Origin: Saprospiraceae bacterium
Lineage (GTDB): Bacteria > Bacteroidota > Bacteroidia > Chitinophagales > Saprospiraceae
DNA: 64,000 nucleotides
NCBI GenBank assembly: GCA_016710115.1
Contig: JADJLN010000001.1
Location: forward strand, 186,001-250,000
Direction of reading: 5' to 3'
The position numbers and the translations under genes are program-made. Below are positions 8,437 through 17,700 of this stretch, piece by piece (the first letter of the stretch is position 1; each line of letters opens with the position of its first letter). The notes below the pieces were generated by a model that searched no databases, was not told where the DNA came from, and saw nothing but the letters and a program-made list of their open reading frames with translations.

Positions 8437-9314
8437 AAGTAGCCCTGTACAGTCGCGTGTTCAAACTGGATGATCTGCCGGTATTGCAGACACTGATCCG
8501 TTCGCTTGAAGAACAGCAGATTGATTTCTATCTCTTTGCTGACATGGCTCAGACGTTGAACGAGCATGGGATTCAGACAGGGGATCGCGTTCTATTTTCC
8601 GATCATGAGGAATTACTTTCCTGCCAGGTGGATGCTTTTTTCTGTCTGGGGGGAGATGGCACTTTTCTCAATGCCCTGACCCTGGTTCGCGACAGTGGCA
8701 TCCCGTTGATCGGAATCAACCTGGGCCGTCTGGGCTTTCTGGCTGGACTCGAAGAAAGCCAGATCCAATCTGCAGTGGCTGATTTTGTTGCCGGGCGTTA
8801 TGATATTGAAGAACGGGCATTGCTCCAGCTCGAATCGAGTACCGGACTCTTTGGAGATTGCCCGTATGCGCTGAACGATTTTACCATCCTCAAGCGCGAC
8901 ACCTCTTCCATGATCACGGTGGATGCCTATATGAACGGTGATTTTATGAATACCTACTGGGCTGACGGGCTGATCGTCGCCACACCAACCGGGAGTACGG
9001 GTTATTCGCTGAGCTGCGGCGGCCCCATCGTATTTCCGGGGTCGGGCAATTTTGTGATCAGTCCGGTTGCACCCCATAACCTGGGCGTGCGCCCCATCGT
9101 AATCCCCGATAAGTCTGTCCTGTCTTTCGAAGTTACCGGGCGGACAGACAGTTTTCTGTGTACACTGGATTCCCGGTTTGCAACGATCACCATGGATCAT
9201 CAGCTTGCCGTTCGACGCGCACCGTTTTCACTGAGACTGATCCAGTTTCATGGATATTCCTTCCTGTCGACCATGCGTGAAAAACTGGCCTGGGGTCGCG
9301 ACCTCCGAAATTGA
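8433..9314 (+). CDS. nadK: NAD kinase
   Basis: ATP-NAD kinase of 293 residues, converting NAD to NADP in the cytoplasm. The diagnostic GGDGTFLNA lies at 73-81, GINLGRLGFLAG at 94-105, the ND pair (ALNDF) at 146-150, and ATPTGSTGYSLSCGGPI at 183-199. Length is normal. The start overlaps the stop of the upstream barrel gene by four bases, and the next gene begins directly after its stop, so all are likely translated from one message. No unusual substitutions are seen in the motifs. Confidence 0.95.
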   Translation: MKVALYSRVFKLDDLPVLQTLIRSLEEQQIDFYLFADMAQTLNEHGIQTGDRVLFSDHEELLSCQVDAFFCLGGDGTFLNALTLVRDSGIPLIGINLGRLGFLAGLEESQIQSAVADFVAGRYDIEERALLQLESSTGLFGDCPYALNDFTILKRDTSSMITVDAYMNGDFMNTYWADGLIVATPTGSTGYSLSCGGPIVFPGSGNFVISPVAPHNLGVRPIVIPDKSVLSFEVTGRTDSFLCTLDSRFATITMDHQLAVRRAPFSLRLIQFHGYSFLSTMREKLAWGRDLRN

Positions 9315-10074
9315 ATGGAAGCTCTAGTCACGATCGATCAGAACCGTTACCGCGCCGACCTGCTCCAACCGGTGGATATTTCCATACCACTTGTTCCGGA
9401 TGCCCCCGTACCTAATGCCTATTATGCACCTCCGTTCCGGATCGATCCGGTTCGCATGGGCACCTTTGTCGGGGATACGCGTCAGGGTGGAGCCGTCAAT
9501 TATGTCAATGTCTACCTCAATCCGCATGGCAATGGGACCCATACCGAATGTTACGGTCATATTGCTCTGGAGCGGGTCTCGCTGCATCACTGTCTCCGAC
9601 AGTTTCATTTCACTGCCCGGTTGGTCAGTCTGCTTCCCGTTCGTCAGGAGAACGGCGATCTGGTCATCCAGGCTGATCAGCTGATCGAGGCCATTGGTGA
9701 CTCGCGGGTGGAGGCACTGGTCATCCGGACATTACCCAACCATCCGGACAAGGGCCAGCAGGGCCTGGTCTGGTACGAATCCGCCTTACCTGGATCCGGA
9801 AGGGATCGGCTTCCTGGTTGCAGCAGGCGTCCGGCATCTTCTGGTCGACCTGCCCTCGATCGATCGGGAGGAGGATGGTGGTAAACTGTCAGCCCACCAT
9901 ATCTGGTGGGGATACCCCGACGCCATTCGAAAGGATGCAACCATTACCGAAATGATCTTTGTTCCTGAGGAACAAAAAGATGGTCTCTATCCGTTGAACA
10001 TTCAAATTCCCTCTTTTGTCCTCGATGCAGGTCCAAGCAAACCGGTCCTCTATCCGTTGATCACAATCGAATGA
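9315..10074 (+). CDS. Cyclase family protein / kynurenine formamidase-like hydrolase (frameshifted in this assembly)
   Basis: Two frames join into a protein of about 250 residues. The first (to about 9770) has ADLLQPVDISIPL, the metal motif HGNGTHTECYGH at residues 71-82 and a conserved core; the second continues with TNPPYLDPEGIGFLVAAG, LLVDLPSIDREEDGGKLSAH and a C-terminus IPSFVLDAGPSKPVLYP. This is the cyclase fold (Pfam Cyclase), whose members include metal-dependent arylformamidases hydrolysing N-formylkynurenine and other amide or lactone bonds. Substrate is not determined. A one-base excess (or two-base loss) at 9765-9775 breaks the frame. It starts right after nadK and its stop overlaps the next ATG. 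Confidence 0.85.
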
Positions 10075-10760
10075 ACGCAGAACGTCCTTCCCGGTATCGG
10101 CAGCAGATCAACCGCTTGCGGGTGGATGCCCATCAGGCTGTCCGCCGGTATGTGGAAAAGCACGAGAAGGCGTTGCGCCTGCTGGATCAGGACGAATTTT
10201 ACGATATTCTCGTCATCTATCTGGATGCCTTGTTTGAATGCGGCGAATATGCTGTTTTTCTCAGCCGCGTAGATGAAGGGATCGCCATGACAGTGGATCG
10301 CCCGGTATATGGCCGACGTGAGGAAGAACTTTTCCATCATCTGTTGTACCGCAAGGCAGCCGCTTGTTTTCACTCCGGGGCAGAGCAACAGTGTGTCCAT
10401 ATTCTGCGTGAGCTGTTGCGGTTGAACCCGGGTCATTCACTGGCTGCCCGATTCCTGACACGATGCGAGAACAGGACACGCAGGTCTTCCCGGCAGTCGA
10501 TCCGAGCCCTTTCGATTGGCCTGTTTCTGGTCACCGTCCTGGTCCTTGCGCTCGAGACCCTCTGGGTACGGCCTTTTTGGCCTGAGGGTATTTCCTCAGT
10601 GGTCCGCTGTCGAAATGGTCTTTTTCTGGCGGGCTGGATGGTGTTGCTGGGTGGCGAAGGTTGGCTGTTTGCCCGGAGTCGGTACAGGGTCAGTCAGTTT
10701 ATTTCGGGTCTGCCGAAAAAACAACCATTGGCAAAACGAATGACGAATACATGGCTCTGA
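10071..10760 (+). CDS. Hypothetical membrane protein with TPR-like N-terminal region
   Basis: The 229-residue protein has an alpha-helical N-terminal half (for example HEKALRLLDQDEFYDILVIY and a stretch ending ILRELLRLNPGHSLAARFLTR, typical of TPR units) and two hydrophobic segments at about 143-165 and 180-200 (SIGLFLVTVLVLALETLWV; NGLFLAGWMVLLGGEGWLF). It probably sits in the inner membrane with a cytoplasmic repeat domain. The start overlaps the cyclase stop by four bases and the end overlaps tsaB by ten, so it belongs to this operon. Function unknown. Confidence 0.7.
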   Translation: MNAERPSRYRQQINRLRVDAHQAVRRYVEKHEKALRLLDQDEFYDILVIYLDALFECGEYAVFLSRVDEGIAMTVDRPVYGRREEELFHHLLYRKAAACFHSGAEQQCVHILRELLRLNPGHSLAARFLTRCENRTRRSSRQSIRALSIGLFLVTVLVLALETLWVRPFWPEGISSVVRCRNGLFLAGWMVLLGGEGWLFARSRYRVSQFISGLPKKQPLAKRMTNTWL

Positions 10761-11449
10761 TCCTGTCAATAGAAACGGCAACGTCGAATTGTTCGGCTGT
10801 GGTCGCCCGGGATGGGTCAATCCTGTCGGTCAGAAATTCGGAAGAAGGGAATGTACATGCCGAACGCCTGGCTGTATTTATTCAGGAATGTCTGGAGGAA
10901 GCACAGGTCGTTGCCGGGCAGTTGGATGCTATCGCTGTCAGCATTGGGCCTGGGTCGTACACCGGGTTGCGTGTCGGTCTGTCCACCGCCAAAGGATTGG
11001 CGTATGGATTGGGGATCCCGGTACTCCCGGTATCCACGTTGCTATCGCTTTCGAAGGCATGCGCAAAGGTTCATCCGGGAGGCGCCGCCTATTTCAGTGC
11101 GATTGACGCGCGGCGGATGGAGGTCTATCTCTTTGCACATCGCATGAGTGAAGACACAGGGCCGGCACCGGTCATTCTGGACGAAACACCGTGGACTTCC
11201 TGGCTGGAACAGGAAGAAGGCCCGGTATTTGTGTGTGGTGACGGTGCCCCCAAAGTGGTTGCTTTGTGGCCTCAGGCCAGGATCCGGGAGACAGCTATCC
11301 GTTGTTCAGCCATCTATCTGGTAGATCTTGCAGAAGAGGCCTTTCAAAAAGGGGATTGGCAGGATCTGGCCTATATCGAGCCACTCTACCTGAAACCTCC
11401 GAATGTCACCGTGCCCAAAAGCATGAAAATTCTCCGGCAGGAAGAATGA
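10751..11449 (+). CDS. tsaB: tRNA threonylcarbamoyladenosine biosynthesis protein TsaB
   Basis: A 232-residue TsaB. It begins MALILSIETATSNCSAVVAR, has the SIGPGSYTGLRVGLSTAKGL signature of the ASKHA fold, and SAIDARRMEVY further on. TsaB partners TsaD and TsaE in forming t6A37 on ANN-decoding tRNAs. A longer frame open to 10661 exists, but the conserved N-terminus fixes the start at 10751, ten bases inside the upstream gene. It is the last gene of the nadK run; the next 320 bases are non-coding. Confidence 0.93.
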   Translation: MALILSIETATSNCSAVVARDGSILSVRNSEEGNVHAERLAVFIQECLEEAQVVAGQLDAIAVSIGPGSYTGLRVGLSTAKGLAYGLGIPVLPVSTLLSLSKACAKVHPGGAAYFSAIDARRMEVYLFAHRMSEDTGPAPVILDETPWTSWLEQEEGPVFVCGDGAPKVVALWPQARIRETAIRCSAIYLVDLAEEAFQKGDWQDLAYIEPLYLKPPNVTVPKSMKILRQEE

Positions 11450-11773
11450 GATTGGCACGGTCTTTTATACTCTATTAATCATTCGGTGCTCCTTGCAACA
11501 CTGGATAACCCCATTCCCCCTTTACCTGTAACGTCAGGCAATCTTCGGATTGTTTGTCGAATCGACCTGTATTCGTTATTGATGGTTTGACCATCAGTAT
11601 GTTTACATCTGACAAATATTTATAATATATTTGTCCTTCATATAGCCATTTATCCCATACAGACGGGGGAAACGTCTGAAGGGTATGAGGTGAAAGAAGT
11701 GGTTCGAAGACTTTTAGTACAGATTTCGCAAGGAAAAAACTGGTTTGGGAAACCGCCACAAGAACAATGACCC
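11450..11773. other. AT-rich intergenic region with a candidate promoter
   Basis: No convincing gene is seen here. A minus-strand frame of 94 codons (11475-11759) has no recognisable features and is probably chance. The region is clearly richer in A+T than its surroundings. A TATATTTG at 11626-11633 fits the Bacteroidota -7 consensus TAnnTTTG, with GTTTAC about 19 bases upstream as a weak -33 element. It would drive the first ArsR gene with a roughly 135-base leader. Confidence 0.35.
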
Positions 11774-12112
11774 ATGAGAAAACAGAAAAATGAAACAGTC
11801 ATTCTGAAGAAAGGCAAGAATGATATTCAGTTGGACTATGCTGAGCTGAGGAAAGCAGTTCTGGTCCTTCGGGCTGTCAACCACAAGTTGCGGCAAAGTA
11901 TCATCGACCTTTTGGAGGATAATGAAAGCATGACTGTGACGGACATCTATATCAAGCTTCGTCTCGAACAGTCCGTCGCCTCTCAGCACCTGGCCATCCT
12001 GCGGCGAGCAGGGGTGGTGATCACCCAACGCCGGGGCAAATTCATCAATTATATGCTGGATCGCGAGAGATTGTCACAAATTTCGAGGCTGGTTGAAGAA
12101 TTGGCAGCCTGA
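11774..12112 (+). CDS. ArsR-family winged-helix regulator (copy 1)
   Basis: A 112-residue transcription factor with the ArsR/HTH_20 fold: ELRKAVLVLRAVNHKLRQSI, a first helix pair DNESMTVTDIYIKL, the recognition helix segment RLEQSVASQHLAILRRAGVV and the wing QRRGKFINYML. Cysteine metal sites (CxC) are absent, so it is not a classical arsenic sensor. It closely resembles the next gene over its whole core, including LEQSxxSQHLxILR, so the two arose by duplication. It is followed by an intrinsic terminator at 12238-12275, so the two copies have separate messages. Confidence 0.85.
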   Translation: MRKQKNETVILKKGKNDIQLDYAELRKAVLVLRAVNHKLRQSIIDLLEDNESMTVTDIYIKLRLEQSVASQHLAILRRAGVVITQRRGKFINYMLDRERLSQISRLVEELAA

Positions 12113-12237
12113 TTTTTAACACTAATTTGACCTTCCGGAGCAGGGTAAGTTCCCCCTCTTTTCATGGGCTAATTAAATGGCAGATAAGAGAATATGTAAT
12201 ATAATATAACTTCATATCGCTATTTGTATGAGGCATA

Positions 12238-12275
12238 GAAAATGCTGTAAGTCAATGGATTTACAGCATTTTTTA
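12238..12275 (+). terminator. Intrinsic terminator after ArsR copy 1
   Basis: An 11-bp perfect inverted repeat, AAATGCTGTAA and TTACAGCATTT, with a 10-base loop is followed by a short T run ending near 12274. It lies about 125 bases after the first ArsR stop and before the second ArsR gene. Confidence 0.8.
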
Positions 12276-12285
12276 GTTCACAGGG

Positions 12286-12316
12286 TTGGGCAAAAAGGAT
12301 AAAAAGTGGATATTTG
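12286..12316 (+). promoter_or_regulatory. Candidate promoter for ArsR copy 2
   Basis: TTGGG at 12286 and GATATTTG at 12309-12316, about 20 bases apart, approximate the Bacteroidota -33 TTTG and -7 TAnnTTTG elements (one mismatch each). The position, about 40 bases before the start and just after a terminator, supports it. Confidence 0.35.
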
Positions 12317-12353
12317 TAGGAGGTAAACTACTTATTCAGTACAACGCGCAACC

Positions 12354-12671
12354 ATGAAGAGAGTCAAGGTCGGGATTGACAGCGACAAATTGAATTTGTC
12401 GACAGAGCTGTTACGTGCTCTCGCTCACCCCTTACGATTGAAGATTGTTGATTTTATTGATAAGAACAATGCGATCAATGTCAATAAGATCTACAACACG
12501 CTCAAGCTCGAACAGTCAATCACGTCCCAGCATCTGCGTATCCTGAGGGATACTCAGCTGGTTGATGCCGATCGAGACGGGAAATACGTCCATTATACGC
12601 TCAATTACGCAACGATCGAGAAGGCTGTAAAAGCCATTCGGCGGTATAACGAAGCGATCCGCAAGCGTTGA
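12354..12671 (+). CDS. ArsR-family winged-helix regulator (copy 2)
   Basis: A 105-residue winged-helix protein: LLRALAHPLRLKIVDFIDKN, then NAINVNKIYNTLKLEQSITS with the recognition helix continuing SQHLRILRDTQLV, and a wing DGKYVHYTLN. No metal-binding Cys/His cluster is visible. It is the paralogue of the upstream regulator and shares the unusual LEQSxxSQHL helix. Such small stand-alone regulators in Bacteroidota often control stress or stationary-phase genes, but the target is unknown here. The gene ends about 50 bases before the convergent lspA stop. Confidence 0.85.
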   Translation: MKRVKVGIDSDKLNLSTELLRALAHPLRLKIVDFIDKNNAINVNKIYNTLKLEQSITSQHLRILRDTQLVDADRDGKYVHYTLNYATIEKAVKAIRRYNEAIRKR

Positions 12672-12724
12672 TTGCGTGTCACAAAATCAGCAGGAATCTG
12701 AAAAAAAGGGAAAACCGGAAAAGC

Positions 12725-13418
12725 CTACTTTTCCGGTTCGGCTGAAGTGGCTTCAGCTGCTTTGGTCTGATCCGGTTTTTCCTGGGTAAAATAACTCCGG
12801 TAAAAGAGGAGCAACAAGGCCACGCCTACAGAAATAGAGGCATCTGCCACATTGAATACCGGACGAAAGAACAGAAAGGGTTCTCCACCGACAACAGGCA
12901 TCCACGCCGGCCAAAACGCTTTCGATCATCGGGAAATAGAACATATCGACAACCTTCCCGTGGAGAAGTCCGGCATATCCTCCGGCTTCCGGAAACATCT
13001 CTGCCAGACCTCCATGATAGGGTGAAGCGGAAAACAGCAATCCATAGAACACACTGTCAATGATATTGCCCATGGCGCCGGCAAAGATCAGGGCAAAACA
13101 GGTGAGGAGCCCAAGACTGGCTTGCGCCTGAATCAACTGTCTGAGCAGATAGGCGAGAAAGATGATCGCCCCCAGCCGAAAAAGGGAAAGGATGAGTTTG
13201 CCATAAACAGCCGGAATCTTCCATCCGAACGCCATGCCTTCATTTTCCACGAAATGGATATAGGCCCACCGCTGACCCAGAATCGGAAACTCTTCCCCGA
13301 TCTGCATATGCGTTTTGACCCAGATCTTGAGTGCCTGATCGATGATCAGCACCACAGAAATAATGAGCAGGATATAGGGAAATCGTTTCACTGGGAAGCG
13401 TATGGGTTTGACGTGCAA
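12725..13418 (-). CDS. lspA: Lipoprotein signal peptidase II (frameshifted in this assembly)
   Basis: Signal peptidase II, the inner membrane aspartyl protease that removes signal peptides from diacylglyceryl prolipoproteins. Four membrane helices are visible. VENEGMAFG is at 57-65 and the first catalytic Asp is in GNIID (residue 121). The frame breaks after FPMIES: removing one base of the four-A run at 12913-12916 gives WPAWMPVVGGEPFLFFRPVF, then NVADASIS with the second catalytic Asp, a last helix, and a stop at 12725. Without this the second Asp is lost. Length is then about 230 residues, longer than the enterobacterial enzyme, as is usual in Bacteroidota. Confidence 0.92.
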
Positions 13419-13582
13419 GTATAGACATTTTTACCCGCTGAACTGTTCACCGTTCGCATCTCTCCAAGGAATAGAACGGGAACACCGAGCTCGTTCAAGA
13501 GGAATTGAGCGAAGTACCGGCACATCGTCTAAACGAGTGAACAAAAACTGGCGACACTTGAAAAGCCTGCGACTGGTCGTCA

Positions 13583-13963
13583 TTAAAAACGAAAGAAGTG
13601 TTGCATTGCCTCCATGAAACCGGATTTCCGCGACAGCGAGAGCGGGAGGGAAGTGCCATCGTCCAGGACAAGGGTCGGGCTTTTTGTCTTGATATACGTC
13701 CGCAAAAAGGCAAGATGAAGGATGAATGACCGGTGAATCCGGACAAAGGAAACAGGGTCTCCGATCTGGATTTCCAGGGCGGCCAGGTTTCGGCTGACCA
13801 GAATGGGGGATCCTTTTTGCAAATGCAACATCGTATAACTGCCCTGCGCTTCGAGATAACGGATATTCTCCACGGGCTCGAAAAACCAGCCCTCCAGATT
13901 CGGCAGCGCCAACTTGCGCTGATCTGAATAACGCTTTGTATGCGATTCGGATGTGTTGTTCAT
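13583..13963 (-). CDS. LytTR-domain DNA-binding protein
   Basis: A 126-residue stand-alone LytTR domain: ENIRYLEAQGSYTMLHL, then a central strand SRNLAALEIQIGD, FVRIHRSFILHLAFLRTYIK and a final strand VLDDGTSLPLSLSRK. The domain binds direct repeats in promoter DNA. The usual receiver domain is missing, so it is not a complete response regulator; it may be constitutive or paired with a separate sensor. The C-terminal half of the spacer upstream is short, and no sensor kinase is adjacent. Confidence 0.85.
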   Translation of the reverse strand: MNNTSESHTKRYSDQRKLALPNLEGWFFEPVENIRYLEAQGSYTMLHLQKGSPILVSRNLAALEIQIGDPVSFVRIHRSFILHLAFLRTYIKTKSPTLVLDDGTSLPLSLSRKSGFMEAMQHFFRF

Positions 13964-14048
13964 CGCTTCAGGGTGTACAACAAGGTTAACATCTTGAGGC
14001 CAATATCACGTCAACAAAACCGATATTGGTCGCCTGGCAGACAGGTTG

Positions 14049-14504
14049 TCAACCCAGCACTTCCTGGATGGCTGAGGAGATCAAGTGCAATTCATACCCC
14101 TTTCGCAAGGCATGTTCACGAAGGTCTTCTTCCTGTTTGCCGCGTGGCCATTCAGGCTGGAGATAGGTGGATCTGCGTTGCAATACCAGGATCAGATTTC
14201 TCAGATACTCCTCTTCATCAATCTCCTCCATGGCCTTTCGGATGCAGTAGTCACTGATCTGTCGCTGTTTCAATTCGCGGGTGATCCGATGACGCCCCCA
14301 GGCCTTGATCCGGTATCGACCCCGTGTAAAGCTTCGGGCGAATCGCTCCTCATTGAGGAGGTCTTCTTCAATCAGCAAGGCCATCACCTGCTCCAGTTCT
14401 TCACCATAGACCTGCATGCGGATCAGCCTGGATCGCACTTCCTGATGACACCGATCCTGATAGTCGCAGTAGCGGCGCATCTTGATCAGGATTTCCTCTC
14501 GCAT
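14049..14504 (-). CDS. recX: Regulatory protein RecX
   Basis: A 151-residue RecX-family protein made of three-helix repeats: MRRYCDYQDRCHQEVRSRL, LLIEEDLLNEERFARSFTRG, WGRHRITRELKQRQIS. RecX binds RecA filaments and moderates recombinase activity. A longer frame open to 14606 exists, but the family N-terminus (REEILIKMRRYCDYQ) places the start at about 14504. No recA or other recombination gene is in the neighbourhood. Confidence 0.9.
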   Translation of the reverse strand: MREEILIKMRRYCDYQDRCHQEVRSRLIRMQVYGEELEQVMALLIEEDLLNEERFARSFTRGRYRIKAWGRHRITRELKQRQISDYCIRKAMEEIDEEEYLRNLILVLQRRSTYLQPEWPRGKQEEDLREHALRKGYELHLISSAIQEVLG

Positions 14505-14723
14505 CATACTGCAAAGGTACATGAACCTTGATCTGACACCACTCACTGTCGGTTTGGACAAGACTTTTTTCCGGTCAGGCAGGTTTTCCCGGGCCGAGAT
14601 GAACATCCGGTCTGATTTCTGGTTTCAAGCGCATATTCCGTAGGAACATTGTCCTTCTGGTTCACCTGTCACCGAAGAGGGTCCTGTCGTTCCACCATCC
14701 TCTTCTGTTAACTTTGTCATCCT

Positions 14724-17133
14724 ATGCGTCAGGCTATCTCCTTTTGGCACTCCTCTATTTATCGGGTTCACTGTTTGCTCAATCGGGCTCATTGATCCTG
14801 CGTGTTCTGGATGAGGAGACCGGCTATCCTCTGGAATTTGCCACGGCTACCCTTCTGCATGCAGCCGACTCCATGGTGGTTTCCGGCGGTATTACCGGTC
14901 AAGACGGGAGAGTTGAACTTCCCGTCGACAAGGGCCGCTATCTGATCAAAATAGACTTCATTGCCTACACATCCAGGATGATCGGTCCGGTGGAGCTTGA
15001 TCAGGGTGAACGACGGGATATGGGCTCGGTGAACATCTATCCGGAGGCAGCCCTGTTGAGTGAGATCGAAGTCAGTGCGGAGAAGACGCAGATGCAATTG
15101 AAACTGGATAAAAAAGTGTACAACGTAGGGAAGGACATCGCCAATTCGGGCAGTACGGCGGCAGAAATCCTGGATAATGTGCCATCCGTGACTGTTGATG
15201 TGGAAGGGAATGTCAGTCTGCGTGGAAGTCAGGGAGTGCGTATCCTCATTGATGGTCGTCCGTCAGGACTGATCGGTATAGGAGACAGCGATGGTTTGCG
15301 TTCCCTGCCATCGAATCTGATCGATCGGATCGAGGTGATCACCAATCCCTCGGCTCGATATGAAGCAGAAGGTATGGCTGGCATCATCAACATTGTGCTG
15401 AAAAAGGAACGGCAGGAAGGCGTGAACGGCAGTTTTGAAACCACACTGGGATGGCCATACGAATGGGGTGGTGCAGCCAATGTCAATTATCGCAGATCGA
15501 TGGTCAATCTGTTTGCCAATTATGGAATCCGGTATCGGTCTGGGCCAGGCAGAGGTACCCAATACCAGGAGTTTTACCGGAATGACTCGATCTTTATCAA
15601 TGATCAGATCCGCGAACATGAGCGGAAAAGCCTGTCCCACAATATCCGGCTGGGGATGGATCTGTTTATCGGGAAGGAAAGTACACTGACTTCCTCCTTC
15701 AATTATCGCTACAGCCAGGACGACAACCTGACCCGACTGACTTACAGGGATTACCTCGAAGATCTCCAGCATCCGACCTGGTCACCTACAGAACGGATGA
15801 AGAAACCGAACTGGAACCCACCCTGGAGTATGCACTCAACTGGAAGCGCACCTTTGGCAAGGAAGATCATATCTGGACCGCAGATGTCCGATATCAGGAT
15901 AATGGAGAACAAGAGACGTCCCGGTTTACTGAGCAATACCTCCTGCCAGACTCGGGTAATCCGGCAGATGAAGACCTGCTCCAACGATCGGATAACCTGG
16001 AAGCAGAACGACAACTGATCCTCCAATCCGATTATCAGATCCCTATGTCTGCCAACGGTCAACTGGAGATGGGTCTGCGGGCAGGTTTGCGGGATATCGA
16101 CAATCAATTTGAGGTTGAAGAGCTCTCAAATGATATCTGGATGACACTGCCCGGATTCAAAAACCAGTTCCAGTACGACGAAGACATTTATGCGGCGTAT
16201 GCCATATGGGGTGAACAATGGAATCCGATCTCCGTCCAGGCCGGACTGCGGTATGAATATTCGGACATTCGCACCAGACTCATCGAAACCGGGGAAACCA
16301 ATCCGCGATCTTATGGACAGCTGTTTCCCAGTGCACATCTGTCCTATCAGTTTCCGAATGAACACAGTCTGCAGATCAGTTACAGCCGTCGGATCAACCG
16401 CCCGGGCTTCCGGGATCTGAATCCCTTCCTCACCTTCAGTGATGTGCGCAATATCTGGACGGGCAATCCGAACCTGGATCCGGAACTCACCAACGCTTAC
16501 GAATTAGGGTATCTGAAAACGATTGAGAAAGGCAGCTTTTCTCCCGTGGTGTTTTATCGGACTACGGAAAATGTGATCGATCGGATCCGGACAGTGGACG
16601 CGGAGGGCATCAGTTATATCCGCCCTGAAAATCTGGCCTTCCAGCAGGATATCGGGTTGGAGGTCACCTTTTCCTACCAGCCGATGACCTGGTGGCGACT
16701 GAATGGCAATGTGAATTTTTTCCGCTCCATTACTGATGGCAAGAATATCGGCGCAGATTTTACAGCGGATACCTATACCTGGTTCGGGCGATTGAGCTCC
16801 CGGATTTCGCTGTTCAAGAAGGTGGATCTGCAGATCAATTACAACTATCGCGCGCCTCGAGCGACCACTCAGGGACGGTATGGCACCATGCAACATGTGG
16901 ATGTCGGGGCAAGTATGGATGTATTGAAAAATCAGGCGACAGTGACCCTCAGTGGACGGGATATCTTCAACACGCGTCGTCGGATCTATGAAAATACCGG
17001 TGATGATTTTCTGACAGAAGGAAATTTCCTGTGGCGTCGCGGGTCGGTCAACCTGACTTTTGCCTACCGGTTGAATCAGAAGAAGTCAACGGAAAAAACC
17101 GGTGAACCGAGAGAAGGCGGCGAAGAATTCTGA
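14724..17133 (+). CDS. TonB-dependent receptor, OMP_b-brl family (frameshifted twice in this assembly)
   Basis: An outer membrane receptor of about 802 residues. ATG 14724 plus one extra T in the run at 14742-14745 gives the clean signal peptide MRQAISFLALLYLSGSLFAQ; otherwise only a TTG start at 14714 is available. A carboxypeptidase-regulatory-like domain (LRVLDEETGYPLEFATATLL) is followed by the plug (AEILDNVPSVTVDVEGNVSL; RIEVITNPSARYEAEGMAGI) and the barrel. A second break lies at 15773: one more C there gives HPDLVTYRTDEE and joins the second frame, which ends in LTFAYRLNQKK. It takes up an unknown ligand with TonB energy. Its stop abuts the convergent DUF429 gene. Confidence 0.88.
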
Positions 17134-17700
17134 TCAGATGACAATCACCCCTTCGCGGGGATCGCCATAGTGCCAGGACGTATTCGTTCGAACATGTTCT
17201 GCAGCTATCAGGGCCAGGAGTGCATCAACCTGGTGTTGATCTGTTGGATCGGGTATGGGTTGCCCGGTCCAGTATGTCCGGATCATGTTGACTACCTGAT
17301 CGTGATCTGTACGCTTGCAACCCAGGCGTGCATGGGCCATCCAGGAGGGATATGTTTCAACCCAGAGAGCTTGACCTTTCCAGAAAGTGTGCAGTGCCAT
17401 GGCACGTGCCGTCAACCCACCGAGAAACATCGGAGACATGGCACCGCAGAGTCGATCAGCGATCCGCAAATGGAAGTCACCCTTGCCATCCAGCACCCCT
17501 GACGGCAGGGAGAGTGGCGCATCTATGGCGATGATACGGGGTTGGAGATCGTCCAGTCTTTCACCGATCCAGGTATCCGCATCGGTTCTTTTCGGACAGC
17601 TTGTCAGGAAAATGTGATCCAGGGTACAAGCCGCAAGAGCAGTCGTTCCCGTATAGCGACCGCCATAATCGATCCCGACGATCGGTCTCAGGACTTCCAT
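17134..17700 (-). CDS. DUF429 domain protein (predicted RNase H-like fold)
   Basis: A 188-residue protein with the DUF429 layout: VGIDYGGRYTG at residues 8-18, IIAIDAPLSLPSG around 55-67, FLGGLTARAMALH and VETYPS, then HQVDALLALIAA near the C-terminus. The Asp residues in these motifs fit the RNase H-like catalytic set proposed for this family, but no member's activity is firmly known. It is cytoplasmic by appearance. Its start overlaps the end of the upstream thioredoxin-like gene by 13 bases, so the two are probably co-transcribed. Confidence 0.75.
   Translation of the reverse strand: MEVLRPIVGIDYGGRYTGTTALAACTLDHIFLTSCPKRTDADTWIGERLDDLQPRIIAIDAPLSLPSGVLDGKGDFHLRIADRLCGAMSPMFLGGLTARAMALHTFWKGQALWVETYPSWMAHARLGCKRTDHDQVVNMIRTYWTGQPIPDPTDQHQVDALLALIAAEHVRTNTSWHYGDPREGVIVI

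Noticed and set aside
11475..11759. Minus-strand frame of 94 codons between tsaB and the first ArsR gene
   Set aside because: No family features, no start context, and it covers the likely ArsR promoter; AT-rich chance frame is more likely.
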